NCBI RefSeq assembly: GCF_014495685.1
Contig: NZ_JACTVI010000027.1
Coordinates: 1 to 64,000 of the forward strand
Length of the DNA stretch: 64,000 nt
Origin: Streptomyces sp. TRM68367
GTDB lineage: Bacteria; Actinomycetota; Actinomycetes; Streptomycetales; Streptomycetaceae
Direction of reading: 5' to 3'
In this document: positions 1 to 7,795 of the stretch, piece after piece
How the letters are laid out: each line of letters opens with the position of its first letter
Numbering within the stretch: position 1 is the first letter of the stretch
The notes under the pieces: model-generated
What the model was told of the DNA's origin: nothing
The model's database searches: none
What the model saw: only the letters and a program-made list of their open reading frames with translations
Made by a program: the position numbers and the translations under genes

Positions 1-72
1 GACCCCAGCGACCTCGCCAGCTACGTCATGCACGCGACATCCCAGGCCGCCGAGCACGACACGCCCCACTAA
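1..72 (+). CDS. 3' end of an unidentified protein
   Basis: The first 24 codons read open in frame 1 and stop at TAA (70-72), giving a 23-residue tail ending QAAEHDTPH. The rest of the gene lies outside the window. Nothing in the tail identifies a family. It runs towards the convergent tag gene. It may be a chance frame, but codon use is ordinary for the region. Confidence 0.45.
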   Translation, partial: DPSDLASYVMHATSQAAEHDTPH

Positions 73-170
73 TTCATCGACAGGCCCCTGGAGCACCATA
101 CGGAGCTGCGGGTCCGTTGTGGCTGGGCGCGCCCACGCGGCGGAGCCGCAAATCGATACGGCCCGCGCCC

Positions 171-758
171 CTAGGAGGCGCTCCTCGCCACGCATGCTTC
201 CAAGTGATCGTCGACGAGGCCGCACGCCTGCATCAGTGCGTATGCCGTCGTCGGGCCGACGAAGCGCAGGCCTCGTTTCTTCAGGGTCTTGGATAGGGCC
301 GTGGACTCGGGGGTGACCGCGGGGACGTCGGTCAGGGTCTTCGGGGCCGGGCGGGTGGTCGGGTCGGGGGCGTGGGACCAGATCAGGGCGTCCAGTTCGC
401 CGGGGGTCCACTCGGCCAGCACGCGCGCGTTGGCGAGGGTCGCGTCGATCTTGGCGCGATTACGGATGATGCCGGGGTCGGCCAGCAGGCGCTCGCGGTC
501 CTCGTCGGTGAAGGCGGCCACCTTGGCGATCCTGAAGTCGGCGAAGGCGGCGCGGAAGCCGGGGCGGCGGCGCAGGATCGTGATCCAGGACAGGCCGGAC
601 TGGAAGGCCTCCAGGCTGAGGCGTTCGTAGAGGGCGTCGTCGCCGTGGACCGGGCGGCCCCACTCCTCGTCGTGGTACGTCACGTAGTCAGTGGTGGACA
701 GGGCCCAGGGGCAGCGCAGCGCGCCGTCCGGGCCGGCCAGGGCGGTGCCGTCGCTCAC
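171..758 (-). CDS. tag: DNA-3-methyladenine glycosylase I
   Basis: Base-excision repair glycosylase that removes 3-methyladenine from alkylated DNA. The 195-residue protein has the family signatures: RCPWAL and YHDEEWG near the N-terminus, the LSLEAFQSGLSWITIL helix, and DDHLEACV near the C-terminus. In E. coli Tag the equivalent Cys and His residues bind zinc, and all four candidates are present here. The GTG start at 758 overlaps the TGA of the upstream DivIVA-like gene (GTGA), so translation is probably coupled; an ATG seven codons earlier would overlap more and is less likely. In mycobacteria the tagA gene sits in the same DivIVA-like/folP2 neighbourhood. Confidence 0.95.
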   Translation of the reverse strand: MSDGTALAGPDGALRCPWALSTTDYVTYHDEEWGRPVHGDDALYERLSLEAFQSGLSWITILRRRPGFRAAFADFRIAKVAAFTDEDRERLLADPGIIRNRAKIDATLANARVLAEWTPGELDALIWSHAPDPTTRPAPKTLTDVPAVTPESTALSKTLKKRGLRFVGPTTAYALMQACGLVDDHLEACVARSAS

Positions 759-1123
759 TGGTGGTCCTCCTGCTGCCACGGATGGTCGTCCCGCTCCTGC
801 TTCTCCATGGAGACCCGGGCGGCCCGGGCACCCGCGAGGGCGGACTCCAGGTCGGCGATCCGGGCGTCGCGCTCGGCGAGCTCGGCGCCGAGGCGGTTGA
901 GGGCGTCGTCCACGTCCGCCATGCGGTAGCCGCGGGCGGCGAGGGGGAAGCGGAGGCTGTCCACGTCGGCGCGGTTGACCGGGCGGTCCGGGGGCAGCGA
1001 GTCCTGCAGCCGTTCCGGCGCGGCCTCGGGCAGCGGGCCGTTCTCGCCGCCGCCGATCACGGCGAGGGTCACCGCGGCGACCACGACGGCGAGCGCGACG
1101 ACCAGGAACAAGAACATAACCAT
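755..1123 (-). CDS. Short DivIVA-domain membrane protein
   Basis: A 122-residue protein that starts MVMFLFLVVAL: one N-terminal transmembrane helix (about residues 3-25), a short linker, then a DivIVA-like segment (RFPLAARGYRMADVDDAL, about 65-85) and a coiled coil. DivIVA-type N-termini bind curved membrane and coiled coils oligomerise, but this protein is far too short to be the main polar-growth DivIVA. The ATG at 1123 is preferred because it opens directly into the membrane helix; an in-frame extension to 1249 would overlap the divergent folP2 leader. The gene is translationally coupled to tag. The mycobacterial Rv1209 protein has the same neighbours; its function is not established. Confidence 0.85.
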   Translation of the reverse strand: MVMFLFLVVALAVVVAAVTLAVIGGGENGPLPEAAPERLQDSLPPDRPVNRADVDSLRFPLAARGYRMADVDDALNRLGAELAERDARIADLESALAGARAARVSMEKQERDDHPWQQEDHQ

Positions 1124-1254
1124 CGCTGGGTCCCCACGGTCGGATGAGTCGGAGTCGGATGTGTCAGGCTCCGATCGTGCCATGCGACTCTGACAATGAG
1201 GGCCGCAGGCGGCCGAAGACCGGACGCGGGACGCAGGAGAAGAGGACACAGGGG

Positions 1255-2115
1255 ATGCTCAGGCTGGGCAGGCGGGAATTCGGGCCGCACGAGCCGGTGG
1301 TCATGGCGATCGTGAACCGGACCCCGGACTCCTTCTACGACCAGGGGGCGGCCTTCCGCGACGAGCCGGCCCTCGCGCGCGTGGAGCAGGCGGTGGCGGA
1401 GGGGGCCGCGATCATCGACGTCGGCGGGGTGAAGGCCGGGCCGGGGGACGAGGTGACCACCGAGGAGGAGGTGCGGCGGACGGTCGGGTTCGTGGCGGAG
1501 GTGCGGCGGCGGTTTCCCGATGTCGTGATCAGCGTGGACACCTGGCGGCACGAGGTCGGGGAGGCCGTGTGCAAGGCGGGGGCGGATCTGCTGAACGACG
1601 CGTGGGGCGGGGTCGATCCGCGGCTGGCGGAGGTGGCCGCGCGGTATCGCGTGGGGTTGGTGTGTACGCATGCGGGTGGGGCTCAGCCGCGGACTCGGCC
1701 GCATCGGGTGACGTACGACGATGTGGTGGCCGACATCCTGCGGGTGACCCGGGGGTTGGCGGAGCGGGCGGTGGCGTTGGGGGTGCCGCGGGAGTCGGTG
1801 CTGATCGATCCCGGGCACGACTTCGGGAAGAACACGCGGCACAGTCTGGAGGCGACGCGGAGGCTGGGGGAGATGGTGGCCACCGGGTGGCCTGTGCTGG
1901 TGTCGTTGTCCAACAAGGACTTTGTCGGGGAGACGTTGGACAAGCCGGTGAAGGAGCGGTTGGTGGGGACGTTGGCGACGACGGCGGTGTCGGCCTGGCT
2001 GGGGGCGCAGGTGTACCGGGTGCATGAGGTGGCGGAGACGCGGCAGGTGGTGGACATGGTGGCGTCCATCGCGGGGCATCGGGTGCCGGCGGTTGCGCGG
2101 CGAGGGCTGGCGTAG
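1255..2115 (+). CDS. folP2: Dihydropteroate synthase paralogue, FolP2 type
   Basis: A 286-residue TIM-barrel protein of the dihydropteroate synthase family. The canonical loop appears as IVNRTPDSFYDQG rather than the usual VNVTPDSFSDGG, and the segments IDVGGVKAGPG, ISVDTWR, LNDAWGG and SNKDFVGETL match mycobacterial FolP2 (Rv1207) as I remember it. FolP2 of M. tuberculosis has been reported to lack DHPS activity, so this is probably not the folate enzyme. The start is the ATG at 1255, behind an AGGAGAAGAGG-rich ribosome site. It is divergent from the DivIVA-like gene and convergent with the LOG gene. Confidence 0.9.
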   Translation: MLRLGRREFGPHEPVVMAIVNRTPDSFYDQGAAFRDEPALARVEQAVAEGAAIIDVGGVKAGPGDEVTTEEEVRRTVGFVAEVRRRFPDVVISVDTWRHEVGEAVCKAGADLLNDAWGGVDPRLAEVAARYRVGLVCTHAGGAQPRTRPHRVTYDDVVADILRVTRGLAERAVALGVPRESVLIDPGHDFGKNTRHSLEATRRLGEMVATGWPVLVSLSNKDFVGETLDKPVKERLVGTLATTAVSAWLGAQVYRVHEVAETRQVVDMVASIAGHRVPAVARRGLA

Positions 2116-2160
2116 GGGTAAGGGCTTCGCCCCTACGACCCCACCAGGGGGCTCCGCCCC
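2112..2160. terminator. Double GC hairpin between convergent genes
   Basis: GTAGGGG (2112-2118) pairs with CCCCTAC (2130-2136) around an inner GGGCTTCGCCC, and GGGGC (2148-2152) pairs with GCCCC (2156-2160). The hairpins sit between the convergent folP2 and LOG genes and begin over the folP2 stop codon, as expected of a bidirectional terminator. The second belongs to a GGGGGCTCCGCCCCGGACC family seen again near 40865. Confidence 0.6.
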
Positions 2161-2185
2161 GGACCTCAAAAGTGGTTTGGCCCTG

Positions 2186-2944
2186 CTAGCGGCCTGCCTC
2201 CTTCGACACCAACGCCACCGCCTCGTCCACGTCGTCCGTCACGTGGAACAGGAGGAGGTCCTTGGGAGCCGCCTTGCCCTGGGAGATCACCGTGTCCTTG
2301 AGCCAGTCGACCAGGCCGCCCCAGTACTCGCTGCCGAAGAGGACGATCGGGAAGCGGGTGACCTTCTGGGTCTGGACCAGGGTGAGGGCCTCGAAGAGTT
2401 CGTCGAGGGTGCCGAGGCCACCGGGGAGGACGACGAAGCCCTGGGCGTACTTGACGAACATCATCTTGCGGACGAAGAAGTAGCGGAAGTTGAGGCCGAT
2501 GTCGACGTAGGCGTTCAGTCCCTGCTCGAAGGGGAGCTCGATGCCGAGGCCGACCGAGATGCCGTTCGCCTCGACGGCACCCCTGTTGGCGGCCTCCATA
2601 GCGCCGGGGCCACCGCCGGTGATCACCGCGAAGCCCGCCTCCACCAGGCCCCTGCCGAGGCGCACACCGGCCTTGTACTCGGAGGAGTCCACCGGCGTAC
2701 GGGCCGAGCCGAACACGCTGATCGCGGCGGGGAGTTCGGCGAGGGTACCGAAGCCCTCGATGAATTCGGACTGGATGCGCAGGACTCGCCAGGGGTCGGT
2801 GTGGACCCAGTCCGAGGGGCCGCCCGCGTCCAGCAGTCGCTGGTCGGTCGTGCTCGCCTGTACCTGGCCCCGCCTACGGAGGACCGGCCCCAGGCGCTGC
2901 TCCGACGGTGGCCGCGTCGTCCCCTCGGGGGTGTCGGTAGCCAT
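2186..2944 (-). CDS. LOG-family (TIGR00730) nucleotide-binding protein
   Basis: A 252-residue Rossmann-like protein of the LOG (LONELY GUY) family. It has the signatures GGGPGAMEAANRGA (about residues 110-123) and PGGLGTLDELFEALT (about 180-195). Family members hydrolyse the phosphoribosyl bond of cytokinin nucleotides or other AMP-type nucleotides; the physiological substrate here is unknown. The ATG at 2944 follows a GGAGGGAGC ribosome site; an upstream extension to 3028 lacks one. It lies between folP2 and dapE, as its homologue does in mycobacteria, so a link to DAP or cell-wall metabolism is possible but unproven. Confidence 0.9.
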   Translation of the reverse strand: MATDTPEGTTRPPSEQRLGPVLRRRGQVQASTTDQRLLDAGGPSDWVHTDPWRVLRIQSEFIEGFGTLAELPAAISVFGSARTPVDSSEYKAGVRLGRGLVEAGFAVITGGGPGAMEAANRGAVEANGISVGLGIELPFEQGLNAYVDIGLNFRYFFVRKMMFVKYAQGFVVLPGGLGTLDELFEALTLVQTQKVTRFPIVLFGSEYWGGLVDWLKDTVISQGKAAPKDLLLFHVTDDVDEAVALVSKEAGR

Positions 2945-3065
2945 GTGCGCTCCCTCCGATTGCAGGTCGTTCCGGTCCAGCGTAGATCCACGGGGATTAC
3001 GGCGGGGGGACGCGCGCGTGTCCGCCATGGAGCGCGCGCCGTGACGGACAGGACAGCAGGCGGCC

Positions 3066-4145
3066 TCAGGCCGTCAGCCAGGCCCGCAACCGCTCCTCCC
3101 CCGCCAGGATCTTTGCCGTGTCCACGCGTTCGTCCCGCTTGTGCGCCAAGTGCGGGTTTCCGGGGCCGTAGTTGACCGCCGGGATGCCGAGGGCCGAGAA
3201 GCGCGAGACGTCCGTCCAGCCGTACTTGGGCTGGGGGGTGCCGCCGACCGCTTCGATGAAGGCGGCCGCCGCCGGGTGGGACAGGCCGGGCAGGGCACCG
3301 CCGCTGTGGTCGTCGACCACGAACTCCGTCACGCGGCAGTCGGCGAAGACCTCTTGGACGTGGGCCACGGCCTCCTCCGGCGTGCGGTCCGGTGCGTAGC
3401 GGAAATTGACGGTTACGACGCATTCGTCCGGGATGACGTTTCCGGCCACGCCACCCGTGATGCCGACCGCGTTCAGCCCCTCGCGGTACTCCAGGCCGTC
3501 GATCACCGGATAGCGCGGCTCGTACGACGCCAGGCGGGCCAGGATCGGGGCCGCGGCGTGGATCGCGTTCGCGCCCATCCAGCCGCGCGCGGAGTGGGCG
3601 CGCTCGCCCTTCGTCTTCAGCAGGACGCGCAGGGTGCCCTGGCAGCCGCCCTCGACCTGGCCGTCCGACGGTTCCAGCAGCACCGCGAAGTCGCTCTCCA
3701 GCCACTCGGGGTGCGCCTCGGCCACGTGCTTGAGGCCGTTCAGTTCGGCGGCGACCTCTTCGTTGTCGTAGAAGATGAAGGTCAGGTCGCGGTTGGGGGC
3801 GGGGACCGTGGCCGCGATGCGCAGCTGGAGCGCCACCCCGGCCTTCATGTCGCAGGTGCCGCAGCCCCACAGGACGCCGTCCTCGTCCAGCCTCGACGGG
3901 ACGTTGTCCGCGATCGGGACCGTGTCGATGTGACCGGCGAGGACGACCCGCTCCGCGAGGCCCAGGTTCGTGCGGGCCAGGACGTTGTTGCCGTACCGCT
4001 CGACCGTCAGGTGGGGCAGTGTGCGCAGTGCGGTCTCGATCGCGTCCGCGAGCGGCTTCTCGGAGCCGCTCTCGGAGGGGAAGTCGACGAGCTGCGCGGT
4101 CAGCCGCGCGGCGTCCCAGGTGAGGTCAAGCGGGGTGTCGGTCAT
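3066..4145 (-). CDS. dapE: Succinyl-diaminopimelate desuccinylase
   Basis: M20-family metallohydrolase of lysine/DAP synthesis, releasing succinate from N-succinyl-LL-2,6-diaminopimelate in the cytoplasm. The 359-residue sequence has the metal-binding and catalytic motifs AGHIDTVP, GCGTCDMKAG and YDNEEVAAE, a dimerisation-domain segment (GERAHSARGWMG), and the C-terminal GPGNPHLAHKRDE. The ATG start is at 4145. The gene is divergent from the membrane lysozyme-like gene at 4229. Its pathway partner dapC (6126-7217) is only 2 kb away on the same strand. Confidence 0.95.
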   Translation of the reverse strand: MTDTPLDLTWDAARLTAQLVDFPSESGSEKPLADAIETALRTLPHLTVERYGNNVLARTNLGLAERVVLAGHIDTVPIADNVPSRLDEDGVLWGCGTCDMKAGVALQLRIAATVPAPNRDLTFIFYDNEEVAAELNGLKHVAEAHPEWLESDFAVLLEPSDGQVEGGCQGTLRVLLKTKGERAHSARGWMGANAIHAAAPILARLASYEPRYPVIDGLEYREGLNAVGITGGVAGNVIPDECVVTVNFRYAPDRTPEEAVAHVQEVFADCRVTEFVVDDHSGGALPGLSHPAAAAFIEAVGGTPQPKYGWTDVSRFSALGIPAVNYGPGNPHLAHKRDERVDTAKILAGEERLRAWLTA

Positions 4146-4228
4146 GCCGTCGACCCTAACGCGCCAGCTGTCGGCCCTCTGTCCACAGTCGGCACACGGG
4201 CACCCCTACTCTCCAGTACCTTGTACGC

Positions 4229-5206
4229 GTGCCAGAGTCGTACCCATCCACCCTCAAGCCTCGTCGCCGCCGCCCCTTGCGCATCGGGGCGGCCTTTCTG
4301 ATCCTCTGCGCGGTCGCCGGTTACCTCGTGGTGCAGTACGTCACCGGGGGCGCGGGCGGGCCGGGCTGCAGAGTCGTCTCGGGCAAGGACGACGGGGCGA
4401 CGTACGAGTTCACGCCGGAGCAGGCGGTGAACGCGGCAACGATCTCCGCCGTGGGCACCGCGCGCGGCCTGCCCGAGCGGGCCGTGACCATCGCGCTGGC
4501 GACCGCACTGCAGGAGTCGGCACTGCGCAACCTCGACCACGGCGACCGGGACTCGCTGGGCCTGTTCCAGCAGCGGCCCTCGCAGGGCTGGGGCGCACCG
4601 CGGGAGATCATGGACCCGATCTACTCGGCGGGCGAGTTCTACGAGCACCTCGTCAAGGTGCCGGACTACATGCGGCTGCCGCTCACCGTCGCCGCGCAGC
4701 GGGTGCAGCGCAGCGGCTTCCCGGAGGCGTACGCCAAGCACGAGCCGGACGCCACGCTGCTCGCCGCCGCCCTCACCGGGCACTCGGCGGCCACGCTGAC
4801 CTGCGACGGGCGTCCCGCCGCCACCCGGGCCGCGGGGCCGGACGCGGTGCGGACGGCGCTGGTGCGGGACTTCGGGCGGGATGTACTGGAGTTGGCCGGT
4901 GCGGAGGTGGGCACTGCGGCGTCGCCGACGCCGGCCGCGGGGGCCTCGGGCGACCGGACCGTGACGCTGCCCGTGCCGGCCGGGGCGGGTGCCGGCGACG
5001 GGCGCGATGCGCGCGAGCGCGGCTGGCAGCTCGCGCACTGGGCGGTAGCCAACTCCTCCGCCCTGCACATCGAACGTGTGTCGTACGCCGGGCGGGAGTG
5101 GATCGCCGGGAACACGGTCGGCCAGTGGAGTACGGCCGCCGGTGCGCAGGGTGCCGGGGGCGCCGAGCGCGGGGCCGACGCGGTCCGGATCGTCACTGCT
5201 CGGTAG
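4229..5206 (+). CDS. Membrane-anchored protein with a lysozyme-like motif
   Basis: A 325-residue protein with a basic N-terminus and one transmembrane helix (about residues 19-38), so the bulk is extracellular. The segment ALQESALRNLDHGDRDSLG followed by LFQQRPSQGWG resembles the catalytic-Glu and substrate-binding region of lytic-transglycosylase/lysozyme-fold proteins. Streptomyces homologues are often labelled heavy metal transporter, which the sequence does not support: no CxxC or HMA motif is visible. The C-terminal 80 residues may be a separate small domain. The GTG at 4229 has no clear ribosome site and may be leaderless. Confidence 0.7.
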   Translation: MPESYPSTLKPRRRRPLRIGAAFLILCAVAGYLVVQYVTGGAGGPGCRVVSGKDDGATYEFTPEQAVNAATISAVGTARGLPERAVTIALATALQESALRNLDHGDRDSLGLFQQRPSQGWGAPREIMDPIYSAGEFYEHLVKVPDYMRLPLTVAAQRVQRSGFPEAYAKHEPDATLLAAALTGHSAATLTCDGRPAATRAAGPDAVRTALVRDFGRDVLELAGAEVGTAASPTPAAGASGDRTVTLPVPAGAGAGDGRDARERGWQLAHWAVANSSALHIERVSYAGREWIAGNTVGQWSTAAGAQGAGGAERGADAVRIVTAR

Positions 5207-5527
5207 TGCGGGTCGTCACCCTCAAGGGTTACGTGCGGGGTTCGCGGGCGACGGGGCGTGCAGGTTTTCGCGCCGTCACCCTCGGATCCGTCGAAGCCTT
5301 GAGAACACGGAGGTGTAAGGATTCGGCAGACTTTCGGGCGCCGAGCTTTTTGCCCTTTTTTATCCGTAGCCGATTATGCGACGCATTACCAACTCTTTAC
5401 GTTCGGCGGCCGCAACCTTCGCGGGCTTCGAGCGGTAGTCACTGCGTCCGAGCCCGGACGATCACCGGACGATCAACAGCCGGGCACGGTCCGACACTTC
5501 ACCGTTCACTCCCGTCGAAGGAGCATT
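5207..5527. other. 321-base intergenic region, AT-richer patch
   Basis: No gene was recognised. Positions 5330-5410 are unusually AT-rich for this chromosome (runs of T, TTATCC, GATTATGCG, CTCTTTACG), which suits the promoter and long untranslated leader of the secreted-protein gene at 5528. The direct repeat CCGGACGATCA occurs twice near 5455-5475. Confidence 0.4.
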
Positions 5528-5965
5528 ATGTCCCTCCCCCTGACCCGCCGGATCGCCCGTGCCGCGCTGCTCGTCGCTGCGGGAGCGGCCGCCGGGGTCG
5601 GTGCGGCCGGCTCCGCCAGCGCGGCCCCCGAGCTGCCCACCACCCCGAACCTCGGCGGGCTGACCGCCCTGGACGGGGCGGACGTCGGCACCACCGTCGA
5701 CGGTGCGGCGCAGAAGGTCACCGAGTCCGCGGGTGACACCGGTGGCAAGACCGCCAAGAAGGCGGTGCCGGCCGCGGGCAAGACCGGCGGAAAGGTGGTC
5801 AAGACCAGCGGCAAGACCGTCAAGAAGACCACGCCGGTCGCGCAGCAGGCGGCCGGCGACACGGCGGGGTCCGCCGGGGAGATCCTCGGGGACACCGCCG
5901 GTACGGCGACGCAGGGCGGCACGCCGACCGGGCAGCTGCCGCTGAAGGGTCTGCCGCTCGGCTAA
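5528..5965 (+). CDS. Small secreted Lys/Thr/Gly-rich protein
   Basis: A 145-residue protein with a clear Sec signal peptide (RR near the N-terminus, hydrophobic core to about residue 30, cleavage near SASA-APE). The mature part is low-complexity, with repeated TGGKTAKK / TGGKVVKT / GKTVKKT blocks (about 70-105), so it is very basic in the middle and probably disordered. A GAAGGAG ribosome site precedes the ATG at 5528. The gene is monocistronic with a long leader. Function is not recognised; a cell-wall polyanion or DNA binder is conceivable. Confidence 0.8.
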   Translation: MSLPLTRRIARAALLVAAGAAAGVGAAGSASAAPELPTTPNLGGLTALDGADVGTTVDGAAQKVTESAGDTGGKTAKKAVPAAGKTGGKVVKTSGKTVKKTTPVAQQAAGDTAGSAGEILGDTAGTATQGGTPTGQLPLKGLPLG

Positions 5966-6125
5966 GCGCCTGGCTCGAGCCGTACGCCGGGGTTCAGGGA
6001 GTTTCCTGGGCCCCGGCGTCGGTGTGTTGTGGGTCGGGACAGCTGGAGCGGGTTCGGACGGTGCCTGGCGCTGTGGGCCGTGCCCACCTTCCCCCATTGC
6101 CCGGCGGAACGCCTGCCCACGGCGG

Positions 6126-7217
6126 TTACAGCCGCTCTACGGCTGCCCGTACGCGCTCGTCCGCTGCCGTCAGGGCCACTCGTACGAACCTGTCGCCCGC
6201 CGGGCCGTAGAAGTCGCCCGGGGCCACCAGGATGCCTCGCTCGGCCAGGTGGGCCACCGTGGTCCAGCAGGACTCGTCCCGGGTGGCCCAGAGGTAGAGG
6301 CTGGCCTCGCTGTGTTCGATGCGGAAGCCGTGGGAGACGAGTGCCTCGCGCAGGGCCGTGCGGCGGGCGGCGTAGCGCTCGCGCTGGACGCGGACGTGAT
6401 CGTCGTCGCCCAGGGCCGCGACCACGGCCGCCTGGGTCGTGGCCGGGGTCATCATGCCGCCGTGCTTGCGGATCTCCAGGAGGGGCGCCAGGACCGCCGG
6501 ATCGCCGGCGAGGAAGGCCGCGCGGTAGCCGGCGAGGTTGGAGCGCTTGGAGAGGGAGTGGACGGAGACGATGCCGTCGTACGAGCCGCCGTTCACGTCC
6601 GGGTGCAGGACCGAGACCGGGTCGGCCTCCCAGCCCAGCTCCAGGTAGCACTCGTCGGAGAAGAGCAGGATGCCGTGCCGGCGGGCCCAGGCCACGATGC
6701 GGGTGAGCTCGTCCTTCGACAGGACCCGGCCCGTGGGGTTGGACGGGGAGTTCAGCCAGAGGAGCTTCAGGCCCGCCGGGTCCAGCTCGGTGGGGTCGTC
6801 GTAGGCCTCGTAGTCCGCGCGGGCCAGCCGGGCGCCGACCTCGTACGTCGGGTAGGCCAGGCGCGGATAGGCGACCTTGTCGCCGGGGCCGAGGCCCAGC
6901 TGGGTCGGGAGCCAGGCGACGAGTTCCTTGGAGCCGACGACCGGCAGGACGTGGCGGTGGGTGACGTCGCGGGCGCCCAGGCGGTGCTCCACCCAGCCCG
7001 TGATCGCGTCGCGCAGCGCCGGCGTGCCCCAGACCGTCGGATAGCCCGGCGAGTCGGCCGCGTCGATCAGGGCCTTCTGGATCAGCTCGGGCACCGGGTC
7101 GACCGGCGTGCCGACGGAGAGGTCGACGATGCCGTCCGGGTGCGCGGCGGCCGTCTTCTTGTACGGCTCCAGCTTGTCCCACGGGAAGGTGGGCAGGCGG
7201 TCGGAGACTGCGGACAC
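6126..7217 (-). CDS. dapC: N-succinyl-LL-diaminopimelate aminotransferase
   Basis: Class I/II PLP aminotransferase acting just before DapE in the succinylase route to DAP. The 363-residue protein has the PLP-phosphate and cofactor motifs LNSPSNPTGRV, FSDECYLELGW and SLSKRSNLAGYR, whose lysine should form the Schiff base. The GTG start at 7217 (VSAVSDRLPTFPWDKL) follows only a weak GAGAAAG site. It lies downstream of fdxA on the same strand but is separated by a strong terminator, so it probably has its own promoter. Confidence 0.9.
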   Translation of the reverse strand: MSAVSDRLPTFPWDKLEPYKKTAAAHPDGIVDLSVGTPVDPVPELIQKALIDAADSPGYPTVWGTPALRDAITGWVEHRLGARDVTHRHVLPVVGSKELVAWLPTQLGLGPGDKVAYPRLAYPTYEVGARLARADYEAYDDPTELDPAGLKLLWLNSPSNPTGRVLSKDELTRIVAWARRHGILLFSDECYLELGWEADPVSVLHPDVNGGSYDGIVSVHSLSKRSNLAGYRAAFLAGDPAVLAPLLEIRKHGGMMTPATTQAAVVAALGDDDHVRVQRERYAARRTALREALVSHGFRIEHSEASLYLWATRDESCWTTVAHLAERGILVAPGDFYGPAGDRFVRVALTAADERVRAAVERL

Positions 7218-7248
7218 AGCTTTTCGCTCACTTTCTCGTACGGCAAAC

Positions 7249-7300
7249 GCCTCGGTCCCGTACGGCGATCAACGCGGTCGAGGCCGTACGGGACCGAGGC
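7249..7300 (-). terminator. Perfect 18-bp stem terminator after fdxA
   Basis: GCCTCGGTCCCGTACGGC (7249-7266) and its exact reverse complement (7283-7300) form an 18-bp perfect stem with a 16-base loop. It lies between fdxA and dapC, 35 bases past the fdxA stop, and should insulate dapC from the high transcription expected of a ferredoxin gene. There is no U-tract, as is usual for Streptomyces terminators. Confidence 0.85.
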
Positions 7301-7334
7301 GGCGCGGTTGCGCGCGGGCGCCTTGCCGGACCGC

Positions 7335-7655
7335 TTACTGGTTCTGCGGCGGCAGCGCGGCGACGAACGGGTGGTCGCGCTCGATCAGGCCCAGTTTGCT
7401 GGCGCCGCCGGGGGAGCCGAGTTCGTCGAAGAACTCGACGTTCGCCTTGTAGTAGTCCTTCCACTCCTCCGGAGTGTCGTCCTCGTAGAAGATGGCCTCG
7501 ACCGGGCAGACCGGCTCGCAGGCCCCGCAGTCGACGCATTCGTCCGGGTGGATGTACAAGGACCGCTGGCCCTCGTAGATGCAGTCGACCGGGCACTCCT
7601 CGATGCACGCCTTGTCCTTGACGTCGACACAAGGCTGCGCGATGACGTAGGTCAC
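7335..7655 (-). CDS. fdxA: 7Fe ferredoxin
   Basis: A 106-residue soluble electron carrier. Cysteines fall in two clusters, CVDVKDKACIEECPVDC and CVDCGACEPVCPVEA. This is the 3Fe-4S/4Fe-4S arrangement of actinobacterial FdxA, with the long C-terminal helix ending in PQNQ. The GTG start at 7655 has an excellent AGGAGGAA ribosome site. It is divergent from the GNAT gene. Likely partners are oxidoreductases or cytochromes P450, not identifiable here. Confidence 0.95.
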   Translation of the reverse strand: MTYVIAQPCVDVKDKACIEECPVDCIYEGQRSLYIHPDECVDCGACEPVCPVEAIFYEDDTPEEWKDYYKANVEFFDELGSPGGASKLGLIERDHPFVAALPPQNQ

Positions 7656-7795
7656 GCTGTCGTTCCTCCTCGATAGGGCGCTGGCGGGCCTCCTCAGGCT
7701 CCGCCGCCTGGCGCGCGGGAGCGCGGCGTCGTCGATGCCCGCCTCTAGTATCTCCGTTCTTGGGCATGATCCGAACAGGAGGGGTGGACCGACCT

